DNA of 64,000 bases, taken from the NCBI GenBank assembly GCA_039881045.1, contig JAYWVB010000033.1, positions 186,001 to 250,000 of the forward strand. Direction: 5' to 3'. The notes beneath the pieces were generated by a model, which was not told the DNA's origin, ran no database searches, and was given only the letters and a program-made list of their open reading frames with translations. The position numbers were made by a program, and so were the translations under genes. This document shows, piece by piece, positions 22,595 through 35,455 of this stretch. This stretch comes from Chaetomium olivaceum (lineage: Eukaryota > Ascomycota > Sordariomycetes > Sordariales > Chaetomiaceae). Numbering within the stretch: position 1 is the first letter of the stretch; the number at the start of each line of letters is the position of its first letter.

Positions 22595-24677
22595 ATGACT
22601 CAATTACTCGGGACCATCTTGGGGGAGCTGGGCATTGCCCAGTATCTGGACGTGTTTCTTCAACAGGGATTCGACAGTTGGGAGACCATCCTGGACATTA
22701 CCGAATCTGACCTGTACGTGACTTCTGAAGGACGGTGCCTGGGGCGCACAAAATGAGAGGTGGGACAGAAGAGGCTAGGAATTCATGCTGACGGGGTTCT
22801 CTTCGGCAGTGATGCATTGGGGGTGAAGCTGGGTCATCGACGGGTACGAGTCCTTTCCAGCCATTCCACTCCACGCGCCACAGCAGCAGCTCTGGCACGC
22901 GCCCGGAAGGATTAAGCTTTTTTTATTTTCTTGCTGACGGCGTGTGGCCCACAGAAACTCCAGAGAAGGATCGCCAACTCACGCGGAATCGCACCCGAGG
23001 CATCGCTAGTGTCGCCGACCCAGCCAGCCGCCGACGACCTCAGGCTCCAGGAGACGACCACCACCGAGGTACCGACAGCGGAGTGCCGTGAGGCGATCGG
23101 CGTCACCGTCACGAAGAGGAAGTACCGGCGGCATCCAAAGGTTTGTCCCACCTCTGGCAGTATTGGGATCTGCGAAAACGTTGGTCCAGCGCTGACTGCG
23201 TGACCAGCCAGATGAAAATGCGCCGGAGCGCCCCCCCTCGGCCTATGTGCTCTTTTCTAACAGTAAGCCGACGATGGTCGTTCGTCCCTTTACCATCCGT
23301 GAGACGGTCTCGCTAACTACTAGCCTTGCATTAAAGAGATGCGCGAAGAGCTCAAGGGTCGCAACTTGAGCTTCACCGAAATCGCAAAACTGGTTGGTGA
23401 GAACTGGCAAAACCTGACCGCGGCCGAAAAGGAGCCCTTCGAGTCGCAAGCCCAAGCCATCAAGGACAAGTACTTGAGTGACCTTTCCGAATACAAAAAG
23501 ACGCCCGAGTACAGAAAGTACATGTCCTATCTCCAGGAGTTCAAGGCCAAGCACGCCTCTCCGTCACAAGGTGTGTGCGAGTTGAGTATCACAGCCGTTT
23601 TATCATCGACACTGTTTTAACAAAACCTTCCGGGCGTTGCAGACAAGGATGCCTCGAAAAGAGCAAGACTTTCCGAGTCTGGCGGCCAAGGTCGAGCCAG
23701 CCCCAGCTCGGCTCTGACCAGGACCAGCAGGAGTGGGAGCGGCGCGGACAGCCGCAAGGGAAGCGAGCCACCTACCGCCCGGCAAAGGGTCGAGTCTATT
23801 GCGTCAACGAGCGATTCTCAGTACACGAGTTCCCTGCCCCCATCAGCATCCCTCACATCCCCCGAGGAGTCCCTGCTCTCGCCCACCGAAAGCCACTCAG
23901 AACCACGCTCGCCCACCTTCAACCCCGATTCGAGGGATTCGGCGTTATCACTAGGACCTCGCCACTCTAGCCAGGGAGATGATCAAATCCGAGAACAGTT
24001 GGGCGCGCGCAGGCATCACCTCCCATCGCTTTCCGATGTCTTCGACCGACAGGGGTTCCCCGGAATGCGCCCCCCAAGCGAGCCCAACGGCTATCATTTC
24101 CCTATAGCCCGCATTGGCGGCAACCAGGGCGTTCCACCCGGTCAAATAAGCCTTGATGCTCATTCAGCACCACCGCTGACAGACGGGAATGGTCACCCTT
24201 TTGGCGGGAACTCTGCCTCAAACCCCCCCTTCAGCCACTCCCGACCCCAGGCTGATGGCTCCCTCCCGATACACGCCCTCCTCACTTCCAAACAAGAATC
24301 TCCTTTCCACAACAACCAACCACCACAGTTACATCGCAACTACCCCTATCACGCCGACCCAAAACCTACGCTTGTGCACCAGTCCCTGAATGGTGCGGCT
24401 GGCGCTCCGGTAATGAACGGTACGTCTCCTGGTAATGCAAGTGCTTGTTAATCCTTTGTTGACATCCAGCCAAGGCTACCACCACCAAACCCCACCCCAC
24501 CCACATGATCTCCCTCCTGTCAACGGGCATCAACACAACCAGAGCTTCGCCCCACAAATACAACAAAATCTGCCATCCTTGAACGGCGTGCCGCCGCAGG
24601 AAAAGCCGCTTCCGAATTTTGACGGCATGAGCGCCTTGTTACAAGCGGGTGAGATCGTCGACCGCCGTACGCAATGA
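22595..24677 (+). CDS. SAM-domain plus HMG-box protein
   Basis: Seven exons: 22595-22713, 22810-22843, 22955-23140, 23208-23262, 23337-23570, 23643-24419 and 24475-24677, about 535 residues. Residues 1 to about 60 form a SAM domain (LGELGIAQYLDVFLQQGFD, SWETILDITESDL, DALGVKLGHRRKLQRRI). Its motif is completed only by splicing the 34-nt exon 2. Residues about 114-200 form an HMG box (PERPPSAYVLFSN, KMREELKGRNLSFTEIAK, VGENWQNLTAAEKEPFES, KKTPEYRKYMSYLQEF). The rest is Ser/Pro/His/Gln-rich. The HMG box bends or binds DNA; the SAM domain suggests self-association. A regulatory nuclear role is likely but the target is unknown. The last intron is weak: frame is kept only with an AAG acceptor at 24472-24474. 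The usual CAG four bases earlier would break the frame in the same sense as the other breaks in this window. Confidence 0.82.
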
Positions 24678-26760
24678 TATCGATTCTGTAACGGGCGTTC
24701 TCGGTGTTTTGTCATATCTACAACTCTTATTTAACTTGTCGTACATCTACCTTGTTTATATGCATCATCTTTTGGATACCCTTGAGCGGTGTGGGCTTTT
24801 TGGATGTTTCTTTTGGAAAGTTTTTTGATTATGTATCATGTGAAGATGCGAGCAATGTCTGCGTTAGTGGATACAAAGCAGAGAAAGAGAGGAAGGAAGT
24901 GAGCAGCTAGTAGCCCATTTTGGCGAGTGGCGTGAGCTGGGGCTGTGGATGCAAATAGAGAGCAACATGGGATCTTGCATAGCAGTCAGATAGGGGAAAT
25001 ACAAGGGAAGCGGGACGGTGTGTGTTCCGTCCAAGTTGTCGGAGCTGAGGTCCGGAGTTGAGTACAACAAACCTGCAAGTCAGCAGATCCCTCCGCGAAA
25101 CGTAGTAGCCAAGCGTATAGTCCCTCGAGCAAAAGATTAACATGACGTATACGATACCTGTCATGTGGCTAATACGAGAAAAGGAATGGTACGAGAGAAC
25201 AGAGGGCAAACCGCATCATCTCACTCGCCCTCTCCCCGTGAATCAAATAGATAGGTGGACAGGTACCTATCCATAAGTCTCATTATCGGCAACTCCTTTT
25301 CAGCCCCTCGTTACCTAGGTAAACAGATATCGAAACGTAGGTTAGTCAGATTAAGTAACAGTCACAGCCAGGAAGACAACAACACGCAGTTGACGTCAAC
25401 AACCCCTTGAACATGACCAGCCGCCACCCATTAAGAAACCGGAAGAGATTATGCCAAACCCCCGTCATCAACCCAGTCAAATATCATGAACTCCAGGGCG
25501 TCATCCTTGGTCGGTGTAAGGGCAATCCTTTGCCTTTACCACCCTCCATGTTAACTAACACTGACGTCGGAGCCCAAAGGGGCTAAGCAGGATAGCGCGA
25601 GCGGGAAGAACAAATAGAAGCTTGTGTGGGTTGGGACGAACGGGTAACTTGGGACGGCGGGACGGCTCTAACTATATCTAGTCCGTACATTACATGTACA
25701 AACAAGCACATACATACATACAGTACAAGACCTCCTTTTTCATTTGCCACGTGGGTTGGTTCGCCAACGTCAACTGTCAAATCCAAAATCAACGTCCGAC
25801 AACATGGGTTTACGAAACATCACGCACTTCATAACGACCAACACACACACATATTACATACCCATACGGGGAGGGACTGCCCAAAATGTATGTGTGAAAA
25901 GCGTGTACGTTTTAATATTTGCCTGCTTGAGAAAAAACAACCGAAGGTGATATGATATGATAATGACTTTGACCGAGCCAAACCGAAAATCAATCACCAC
26001 GACCCTGCTTAACTCCCTTTCCCCTCCCCCCCCCCGCACCACCCCCCTTCCCCATTCCTCTTTCCCTTTTCCCCTTCCGCGCGTCCGATATCGACACAAG
26101 ATACTTTAGATGCCCCCTCCCTGCTTTGCATTCTCCCGTCTGCTCGTACCTGACTGGCTGGCTGCTTGCGACACCATACCCATTCTGCGTGGAGAATAGA
26201 AAAAACCATGGCTAAAAACCCGAATGACGACGACGGCGATAGTAAGAAAGCATCGAAACAACAGCCAGGTCAAAACAAAGTAGCAGGACGATCAACGAAA
26301 CAAGTGAGACGTTTCTAACCAGCTGTAGGTATCACATGCAACGACAGTTACGAAAATAAAAGACAGGATCAGTCCAGTCAGGGGTGCCAGAGGTAGGCGT
26401 GACGCGCGGGAAAATAAAGGACCAGATGAGACGGAAACCACCACAGAAATAGCACGACCAACCCCACGGGCCGAGCAGCATAAATAGCAACCAAGCAAAC
26501 AAGTAAACACCCCAGACCAGACCAAGCCAGACCCAAACCCGGAACCCAAGACCAGAGCAGACCAGACCGAACCAGCAACCAACCAACGCAAAACCGACAT
26601 CAGAGCCGAGCCGAGAGCCGCATTATGCAGCAAAACAGAAGCAACGATCCACGCCCATGTAGGCAAGGCAGACGCCCGTGGTACGCTGTCTCATCGAGTG
26701 CTGTGAGCCCTCACGAGTGGCCAATACCGCGGCAGAAAACCCATACCCACAAAGGTTAGT
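24678..26760. other. Convergent intergenic region (2.1 kb)
   Basis: This lies between the stops of the SAM/HMG gene and the histidine kinase. It shows AT-richer DNA, short CA runs near 25845-25855 and a C-rich tract near 26025-26050. No gene or structured RNA is recognised. Confidence 0.6.
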
Positions 26761-29700
26761 TTACGCTGCGTGAATGTTGGGTTCCGAGAGGCTGGTACGT
26801 GACCGGCTTATGGGATCTTCCTGGTCCGCCGTTACCAGCGAGGGGCTGTCGAGCTCGGCGGTCGTGATGGCCCGTGTCGATAGTGCGGGCCGGGAGGCGT
26901 TGTTGGTAGCGGCCGCCGACTGGTACGCAGCGGCGAGCGCGGGGTTATCGCGTCGGCCACTTGTGGCGGTGTCGGCGGTGCGCGCGAGCTCCCGTTCCCG
27001 GTTCTTCTCGAGTAGCTGCCCGCCAAGGGTTGCGCACTTGAGGATGGTCTGGATGAGATGGTTTTGCTGCAGCGGCTTGGACAGGTACTCGTCCATCTGC
27101 GCCTGGATGCACTTCTCTCGGTCGCCCATCATAGCGTGCGCCGTGAGGGCAATGATGGGTGTACGTTGGCTGCCTAGGCTGCGCTCGTACTCACGGATCT
27201 TTCCTGTAGCTTCGAAACCACCCTGTGCAATGTCAGTAACTGAAAAGCTGAGGTAATAAGTATTAGGCGTGAGAAGCTTACCATAATTGGCATTTGAACG
27301 TCCATTAGGATGACGTCAAACTTCTTGCGTTTGACGGCGTCAACGGCTTCTTTGCCGTTTCCTACCACGGTGACCACGTGGTGGTACTTCTCCAGAATCT
27401 TGACGGCAAGCCGCTGGTTCACCGTGTTGTCTTCGGCCAACAGAATCTCAAACGAGCGGTGTTATCCGCCAGTGATGGGGTAGCCCTGTTCTCCAGAGCG
27501 GGCACCATTCCGTTGCCGAGGTCGATCAGCTTACACGGCGTTGTCATGTACGAGGTGATACCCAGATCCAGGCACGACTTAAGTGACACGTGGACCACCG
27601 GCGCCAGGAGGACAATCGGGAGATACTTGAAGTCGTCGACCGAGCGCAGCCTGCGGGCATCCTCGATGGAGTCGACAATGATGACGTCGTAGGGAGCCGT
27701 CCCTTGGCCGCGCACCTTGTCGAGCGCCTTGTTCTTCTCAGACTCGACAACGATAGGGAGCAGACCGAGGCCCGTGAGCATTTTGGCGATATCGCCGCCG
27801 TGCCCGGTCCTCCCCTTGTCGATGAAAAGCACCTGGTGACCCTTGTATGGGCTGAGCTGCTTCGAGATAAAAGCGATCTCCTCGTTCGCCAGGCGGACAA
27901 TACAGGTGAAGTAAAACTTGCTGCCCTTGCCGTACTCGCTCTTGACCCAGACATCGCCGCCCATCAGGTTGACGAGCCTCTTTGAGACAGACCTAACCCG
28001 GTACCGCCAAACTTGCGCGTCATGGAGCCGTCGGCCTGCTGGAAGGTATCGAAGATCAGGTCGAGTTTGTCGGACGGGATGCCGATACCGGTGTCGGCCA
28101 CGATGAACTCGATGGCGTATTCTCCCATACTCCCGGATTGCACGGCTGATGCTTTCTGGATGGTGAGGCTGACCTCGCCGTGTTCGGTGAACTTGATAGC
28201 GTTGCCCACCAGGTTCAGGATAATCTGACGTAACCTGAACGAGTCACCCACGACGTGATCCGGTACGGAGCTATCAACGCGGTATGTGAGGTCGAGGAAC
28301 TTCTCGTTAGCCTTGACGGCCAGCGTCTTGAGGGCGTTGAAGACGGTGCCCCGGAGGGTGTACGGGATCTCCTCGATAACCATCCTCCTCGCCTCGATCT
28401 TGGACAGATCCAGAATGTCATCGATGATGGTCAACAAGCTGTTCGCCAGCGAGTTGACAATATTGAGCATCTCTCTCTGGTACTGTGTCAAATCCGTGTC
28501 GAGTGTGAGCTGGGTCATGCCGATGATGCCGTTCATGGGCGTCCGAATCTCGTGCGACATGTTGGCCAGGAACTCCGACTTGGTCTTGTTGGCCAGCTCG
28601 GCCGCCTCCCTGGCCTGCGTGTTCCTTTGAATACTGTCCCTGAGGTTGTACACCATCTGGTTGATCTTCTTTTTCAGCTCATCCATCTCGCCCGAGGCCT
28701 CGACTTCGACGAGCTTGGTGAAGTCACCGTCTGTTGCGGCGTTTGTGATGTCGCCGAATGCGCGCACTTGGGCCGTCTGTCAAGATTCGTTAGCCAAACC
28801 CATCCTGAAATCGGCGCAACGGAAGCAACTTACTAAGTTGTTGGCCATGGTGTTCACATCGGTTGTGATTTCTTTCCATCTGCCCTTCAAGCCCGCCACG
28901 TCGGCTTGGCCGCCCATGATACCGTCGACCCCGACGTCCTTGGCTACTCTTTGCACTTCGTTACAGAATATGGACAGTCGGTCAACCATGTTGTTGATGG
29001 TCTCTTTCAAGATGAGAATCTCTCCCTTGGCTTCGACGTCGATCTTGCGGCTCATGTCACCATTGGCAATGGCCTGTGTGACGGTCGAGATACCTCGCAC
29101 CTGGACAAGTGTATGGTAAGTAAAAAAGGAAGCGACAACACCCCGGACAAGAGCATGTGGCATACCTGTGATGTGAGGTTCCTAGCCATGGTATTGACAT
29201 TCTCGGTAAGATCCTTCCACTTGCCCTCGACATTGTCGACTTGGGCTTGGCCACCGAGGGTGCCATCTGTGCCGACTTCTCTGGCGACCTTGCTGACCTC
29301 GAACGCAAACGTACCCAGGCGGTCAACCATGGTATTAATGGTGTTCTTGAGGTCGAGGATTTCGCCCTGGACTTCGACACCGATTTTCTTTGTGAGGTCG
29401 CCCCTGGCGACGGCTGTGGTGACCTTGGCGATCTCACGCACTTGGGTTGTTAAATTCATGGCCATACCGTTCACATTTTCCGTGAGATCCCTCCATGTCC
29501 CCTGGACGTCGTGGACGGTAGCCTGACCGCCCAACCTTCCTTCGGTTCCGACTTCCCTGGCAATCTTGGTGACTTCGCGTGCGAATTGCTGCAGCTGGTC
29601 CACCATGGAGTTGATGGTTTTCTTGAGCTCAAAGATTTCGCCTCTGCACTCGGCCTGAACTTTCTGGGTGAGGTCGCCCTTGGCGACGGCGGTGGTGACC

Positions 29701-30936
29701 TTGATGATGTCTCGTACTTGGGTGGTTAGATTGTTCGCCATAGCGTTGACGTTGACTGTTAATTCGTTCCACATGCCCTGCACCCCCTCGACGTCGGCTT
29801 GGCCACCAAGGATACCCTCGGTTCCGACGTCTCTGGCTACGCGTGTAACTTCGGAGGCAAATGTTCTGAGTTGGTCTACCATGGTGTTAATCGTCTGTTG
29901 AAGTTGGAGAATTTCGCCCTTGGCAGGACGTTCGATCTTTTTGGTCAGGTCACCGTGTGCGACAGCGGTTGTCACGGATGCGATCTCGCGCACTGCGGAG
30001 AGAGGTTAGTTTGCTAGGTACTCGAGTCCACCAACTCGCATCGAGAGACATACCTTGGTCCGTGAGGTTCTGCGCCATTACGTTCACTAGAGTCTCGAGT
30101 CAGCATGGGGGGTAGCCCAGCGTGCGGCAGAAGCCACAAAAAGACGTACCGTTATCAGTCAGTTCCTTCCATGTGCCATCGACCCCTTCGATCTGAGCTT
30201 GACCGCCGAGGATACCTTCGGTCCCGACTTCGCGGGCGACACGAGAGACTTCGCTAGAAAAAACCTGTAGCTGGTCCATCATGGTGTTGATTGTGCGCTT
30301 GAATGTTGTGATTTCGGGGTCCATTTCCACACTGTTCATGCGGACCTTCTTGGAAAGGTCACCGCGGGCGACAGCCGTGACAATCTCTCCGATTTCACGC
30401 AACGCTTTTTGGAAGGCCTCGTTCGCCTTTTGATGCTTCCACAACTCGCGCTCCAGGGTGGCCACGCGCTCCTGCTCGATGATGGCCAGAGCCTTCTCCT
30501 GGAGTTGCTTCTGCTCCATCAACTGAGCGTTGACGCCATCCAGTTCCTGACGCTGGCTATCAAGGAGCTTCGACTGGTCGTCGACGTGCTCCCGCAGGCC
30601 CTCGAGCGCTTCGTCGATGAATCCATTGCGCGGGAGGCTGGGGGGATATCTCGGCCTCGGGCGAGGCTTGTCGTCTGCGAAGATGGTGTCGGCCGTCTCA
30701 TTGGGGGTGTCGGGGAAGACGTGGGTAGGGGTCGAGTTTGCCCGTGCCTCGAGCTGCTGAACCCTGAGTACGAGGGCGGCAAGCTCCCGCTCGAGTTCAA
30801 TCTTCTCAGCGTTGTCAGGGCCGGGTAGCCTCACGCTCGGACACGCATTCGAGACCGCTGGAGGGGGTGTCGTCGGATCGGTCGCGAGAGATCTGACGAC
30901 AGCAGTGACAACTGCCAGCGAAGACTCGCCGCTCAT
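26761..30936 (-). CDS. os-1: Group III hybrid histidine kinase (OS-1/NIK-1 type), two frame breaks in this sequence
   Basis: This soluble osmosensing hybrid kinase acts upstream of the HOG MAP-kinase pathway and is the known target pathway of phenylpyrrole and dicarboximide fungicides. Exons (minus): 30936-30150, 30086-30054, 29992-29166, 29100-28834, 28776-27282 and 27222-26761. An N-terminal coiled coil precedes six HAMP-type repeats, each built on a motif like TAVARGDLTKKI and a LGGQA segment. The HisKA box is SHEIRTPMNGIIGMTQLTLD (His about residue 713), followed by the N box IILNLVGNAIKFTEHGEV, G1 VADTGIGIPSDKLDLIF and G2 FGGTGLGLS. The receiver domain has its phospho-Asp in DVILMDVQMPIM. 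Frame breaks: after GLGLS near 27979-27993, where about four bases of the expected ISKRLV codons are missing, and after SLADNT near 27450-27462. Both equal minus one modulo three. If joined, the length is about 1290 residues, normal for the family. Confidence 0.93.
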
Positions 30937-33900
30937 AATTGCGGCGGTGGACGGCGTGAACGCCGCGGCGGGGGGAGCGACTCGGTTAACAGCACTGACA
31001 AAAGAAACACGACCGGATGGTGGGGGGGAAACGGATCGGTGTCGGGTTGACTATCGTCTTTGGCGAGGTAGGCGGGTCTTCATGCGGGAGCCTCGTGCGA
31101 CGAAGATGCGGACGGTTTGATGCACCGGCCTGGTTTTGGAGGATGGAAAAGACGACGGGATGGGTTGCAAGATGGCTGGCTGTGAGGCGGATCTGGTGTG
31201 GGCGGGTCGCGCTGGAGGGTGTGTCGGGGTGTGCTTGGCGGCGTACCTAGGACGCAAAAACTGCGAGCGAAAAGCCAAGCGAAAAGGCAAGCGAAAAGGC
31301 CGAATCGCCCGTATCCGCAGGGACCCTAAGAGAAAGCGGAGACGCGCCGTCCTAGAGCTTTGTTCGCCCCCCCCTCGTCGTTCTCGCCCCGGTTTTCGGA
31401 AAGGGGCAGGACGGGATGAAAGAGCGAGTCGGACGAACAATAAAAAAGAAAGAAAACCAGAGATCTCGCAGAGTTCGGCCGGATCGCAAGCGCGTGAGGT
31501 AGCAAACAAGCGGCCTTTGATCACCTCGAAGGTTGATTGCAGGTTGCAGGGAGAGGAGGAGGAGGAGGGAGGATGGGGAAGTTGCTGGGGAGGACCCGTC
31601 GGGGCGCCGAGGAGGGGATGGATCGGCGGTCCGCTGCCAATTCGCTGCACCACCGCCCCCTTTGGTGCTTAGCGGTGTCTACAAATCTGGGTGCTGGTCG
31701 ATTTTCGGTGCATCTTGGGGATTTACATCGGTTTACATGCGTCCAGCGGGGCGTGGTAGCGGTGGTTGCATCGCACTCTGCACTAGGGCTCCCATGAAGA
31801 GAAACGTTCTAGAGGGTTTTTGCGATGCTGCAGGGCCTGCAGCGTTCGGGAACAAGAAAGGCGGCGGTTTGTTACTGGTTTGACCCGTCCTAACTCGAGC
31901 TCTGGCGAGCCGAAACTGATAATGGGGAGGCTCTCGACAGGATAGGATCTCAGGTACCCGTTTCACTGATTTACAATCCGACGGGAGTCTTCGGACGGGG
32001 AATTCCTTCCCACATTCCTTCCTGTACCAGAGATGAGACCAGGTACCTATCCGACCGGAGTGCGTGCCACCTCAGGCCATGGATGATCAAAGGAAAGAAC
32101 GGTCCGGGTTTCATCAGGCAGCGGGGCAGCCGAATCGCGGGGTGGGAAGCAGCCCAAACGGCGCCTGTCGTCTGTCCAAGGCGTGGCTTCCCCGCTCCGA
32201 AGAGCAAGGCAACCAGCACTTCGACTGCCCGAATAAAAAGCTCGCCTCTCTGCCTTTCCAGTTGCATCCGAATCCTGACGCTCTCTCTGTCACCGTCTGT
32301 ACCTAACCGCCACTGCGGGGCTAAAGACAGGGTTCTGACACCGTCGGATGGGTCAGTATAAGGTGGAGAGACTGCTGCCATGGCAAGGAGATGCAGCAAA
32401 CCGAGCGAGGCAGCGAGGGTGCAGAAACGCCTCATCCCGTGTTTCCCAACCTCTAAGAGAAACGACAGCTCGCTACGGTAATGGGCCTGTGTGACGGATC
32501 TCCCGCGCCTTGCTGCAGCTCGAGGATGGTTACACTCAATCCGATATGAGCGAGCGTGTGTCCCACCGCGTGGGCACTTACCTTATGAGTTGGGCATTTC
32601 TTTCACCCCCCCTAACGGCTAACTGAGTACCCAACTGAGTTATGCATCCAGCCATAACTACCTCGCGGAGAACAAGACATTTGCCCCCCTCCCCCCCGTA
32701 ACCCTCCCCCCCACATCCCTTGAACCGCTATCCGTCCATGAATCGTAGAATCGGGGCATGGCAACCTACACATGGGGTTTGTCGAGCTGTCAAAGTCGCG
32801 CCAGTTCGTCCTCACCGGGCGGTCAGAGGGGAAAGGAAGTGCTTCGGAGCGGGGAGCTGACCAGTGATCATTCAGAGAGGAGATTCCTAGGGTGGCCAGC
32901 GTGCTTGCGGGGCCGTGCCAAAACCAAGGCCGGCTCATCGGCTGGGAGCCGCAAAGATGTGCGATGAGATTGGATAGAAGTTCATGGCACACAGTGCGGC
33001 GTTCTCTCCGGCGGCCGGTCGCAGTTGCAGGTTTTCGTTGCCAACCTTTCCTCTCTCAGCCTCCCGTTTCTTTTAGTTAATGGGTGGCGTGTTTTCTTTG
33101 AATTGGGCATCGGGAGATGCCGTCAACAACAATACCAAATTTTTGTCCTTTCACTCAGTTGGGCTGCGTCCTTTCTCTTGTCGGCCCCGACCAACATCCC
33201 AACACACCAACAAACCAATTCTGACTGCCGAGCGATGCGAGCAAGCCACTTACGTCACAGTTAACATGGGAGACCAGAGGGGCATCCGACGTTGGGAGGA
33301 AGGAGTTCGGCAGCGCCACCCGGATGCCTGCAGTTTCACTTTCAGCAGCTTTTCCATGTCAAGTTCCCCGTGACGGATTGTGATATGCACGGCCGGCGGC
33401 ATCTACGGGGATGGAATTTCGGGCCAGAGACCGGGGCCAGATCGGTGGCTGGCGACCCCGGTCGAGTCCCCGGATTTTTTTTTGAGATTTTTGGGTTTTC
33501 TTTTTCCTGCCCATCGAAGATGAAACCGCTTTGCCGCGGTCACCTGGGCTGAAGCGGGCTGCCAAGGCAGTGAAGGTATTTCCGGACTGGGGAATTGACA
33601 TGGGCAGTTAGTCTGACAACAAACCCGCCCTGCCCGTTTCGGATCCGTTCAGGATTCAACTATGGATAGTTCGAATGGCGGTCATTCAAACCAGCGGTAC
33701 GGCTTCCAAAAGCGACCCCTATTTTCTTTGTGTTGCTGGTAGACCAGCAACAGGCTCTATCCCGGGACGAAGGGTCTCATAGATAACACGAGATCTCGGG
33801 GATCTAGGCGGCCCGGCGGATTCACTTTTGCCTCCCCCCTTTTTCCCTGTCTCTCTCACCGCGCACCGCGCACTGTCACTCTCACTGTCGGCTCTCCGTC

Positions 33901-35455
33901 TGTGCTCCTCACGATCAGACACCCCACTCAAACCACGGACATGGGACAACTCCAGGACCCTAAAAAGAGCGGGTCAGGCTCACTGCGATCAGCGCCTTGT
34001 TCTGGGCTTTTGAGCCCAACCATGGAGAGATTAACCGTTGGAATGTTTGACGTTTTGATGAAGGGACATGCTCGACGGCATGCCACGGCCTGGGTTCCTC
34101 TGGCGCTCACCGAGCAGGAGAAACAAGATATGCAAAGCTCTCGGCGTCAACTTGTGTGTCTCTGCCCGCTGACGCTCGAGCAGTGACTTAATCTTGGTCA
34201 GTCACCGCCATGCGCGGTGAGGCAGCCGACCGGCTCTATGTCGGCTTCGTCGACCACGATACCCGGCAAGCCCCGGCCAGACGGACCTCTAGGCGGCAAC
34301 TTAGATGCGCCGGATTGGGCATCGGGACCGGGGAAGGCTTGGCCGGCGGTGAAATAACGATGCCAAGTCGGACTGCCGGCACCGGACAACGGCTCTTGTT
34401 TTTTGTTAGGCGACATGTTTGGCGACGACCTCGAGTCTCGAGATCTGGCTAACAGCGCCCTCGACTCCCCAACTTCTCCGTCTCTCCGGAACCGTATGAC
34501 ATTATTTCTCCGATCAAGCCTTGTTAGTGCGACAAGTGCATGAGACACCACTAGTCAGAGATAACACAGGCACACCCAACTGCCTCGTAATGAGACATTC
34601 ACCGGCGATCAATTCCATCGAGTCGAGGTTTGCTGTTTACCGCGTTTGACGCCAATCCTTCCTACGGCCCACCGCTATGCCACGTTTCTCAACAGTTCTC
34701 CAGTCGCCGCAATGACCACGAGTGCATTCGCCGGGACGTCCAGGGAGCGGCGCGGGGCTCTGTGCCATGACGCAACGCGGGGAAAGAAACGGGCACGCGG
34801 GACACTTTTAACAGGTGCGCTAGTGAATTATTTGATGCCGGGCTATAGTTCGCTGGCTGAATGGCCGCTTTTCGTCCAGCCTCGACCGCAAGATCTGGCA
34901 TGGGTACGAACCCTGGGTACAGATGGGTATGGGGATGGGCAGCAGGGAGTTGGGAAGACACGGGGACTGGAGAGCATGTGAAAGGACCTCGCTTCATCAA
35001 AGCATGGCTTCTATCCGACATGGACGAATAGGATAAAAAGGAGACATCAAATATGTTTGATATTACAAACCGATCAACGCAACAGGTAGTTAAAAACTTG
35101 GACACACCCACTTTTAACGTTGACATCCACTGCCATGTGGAAAGGGGGGAAAGGGAAAGGCTCAAAGGGCATGCGTGTTGAAGAAAGAGGGTTAGGGCTG
35201 AGCTCACAGTGAGGATGCTTACCAAGTTACTTGGCTCCTCAGGGTTCCGATAAGATAAGGATTTCTCGTGGCCGGTCCCGCTTGTCAGCGGCCGATTGGA
35301 ATTTCTTGGTCACGATACGGAAATTCATCCCACCTTGCATGCACCATTGGTACGACCTTGGTAATTTTAAACTCGAACCCCGACCATCACTCTTTTTCCA
35401 CGTTGGGATGTTTCGAACCGCCCGCTTTCTGCGTGGACTTCGAAACATCGGCACC
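30937..35455. other. Very long divergent intergenic region (4.5 kb)
   Basis: This lies between the histidine kinase start (minus) and the Dus2 start (plus). Open frames here (for example 31051-31653, 31136-31672 and 34198-34551) overlap on opposite strands and have low-complexity Arg/Ser/Pro composition. I see no domain. It probably contains long leaders and regulatory DNA for the kinase. Confidence 0.55.

Noticed and set aside
31051..31672. Overlapping 178- and 200-codon frames on opposite strands upstream of the histidine kinase
   Set aside because: Arg/Lys- and Pro/Ser-rich chance frames in the kinase leader; no motif and no splice logic.
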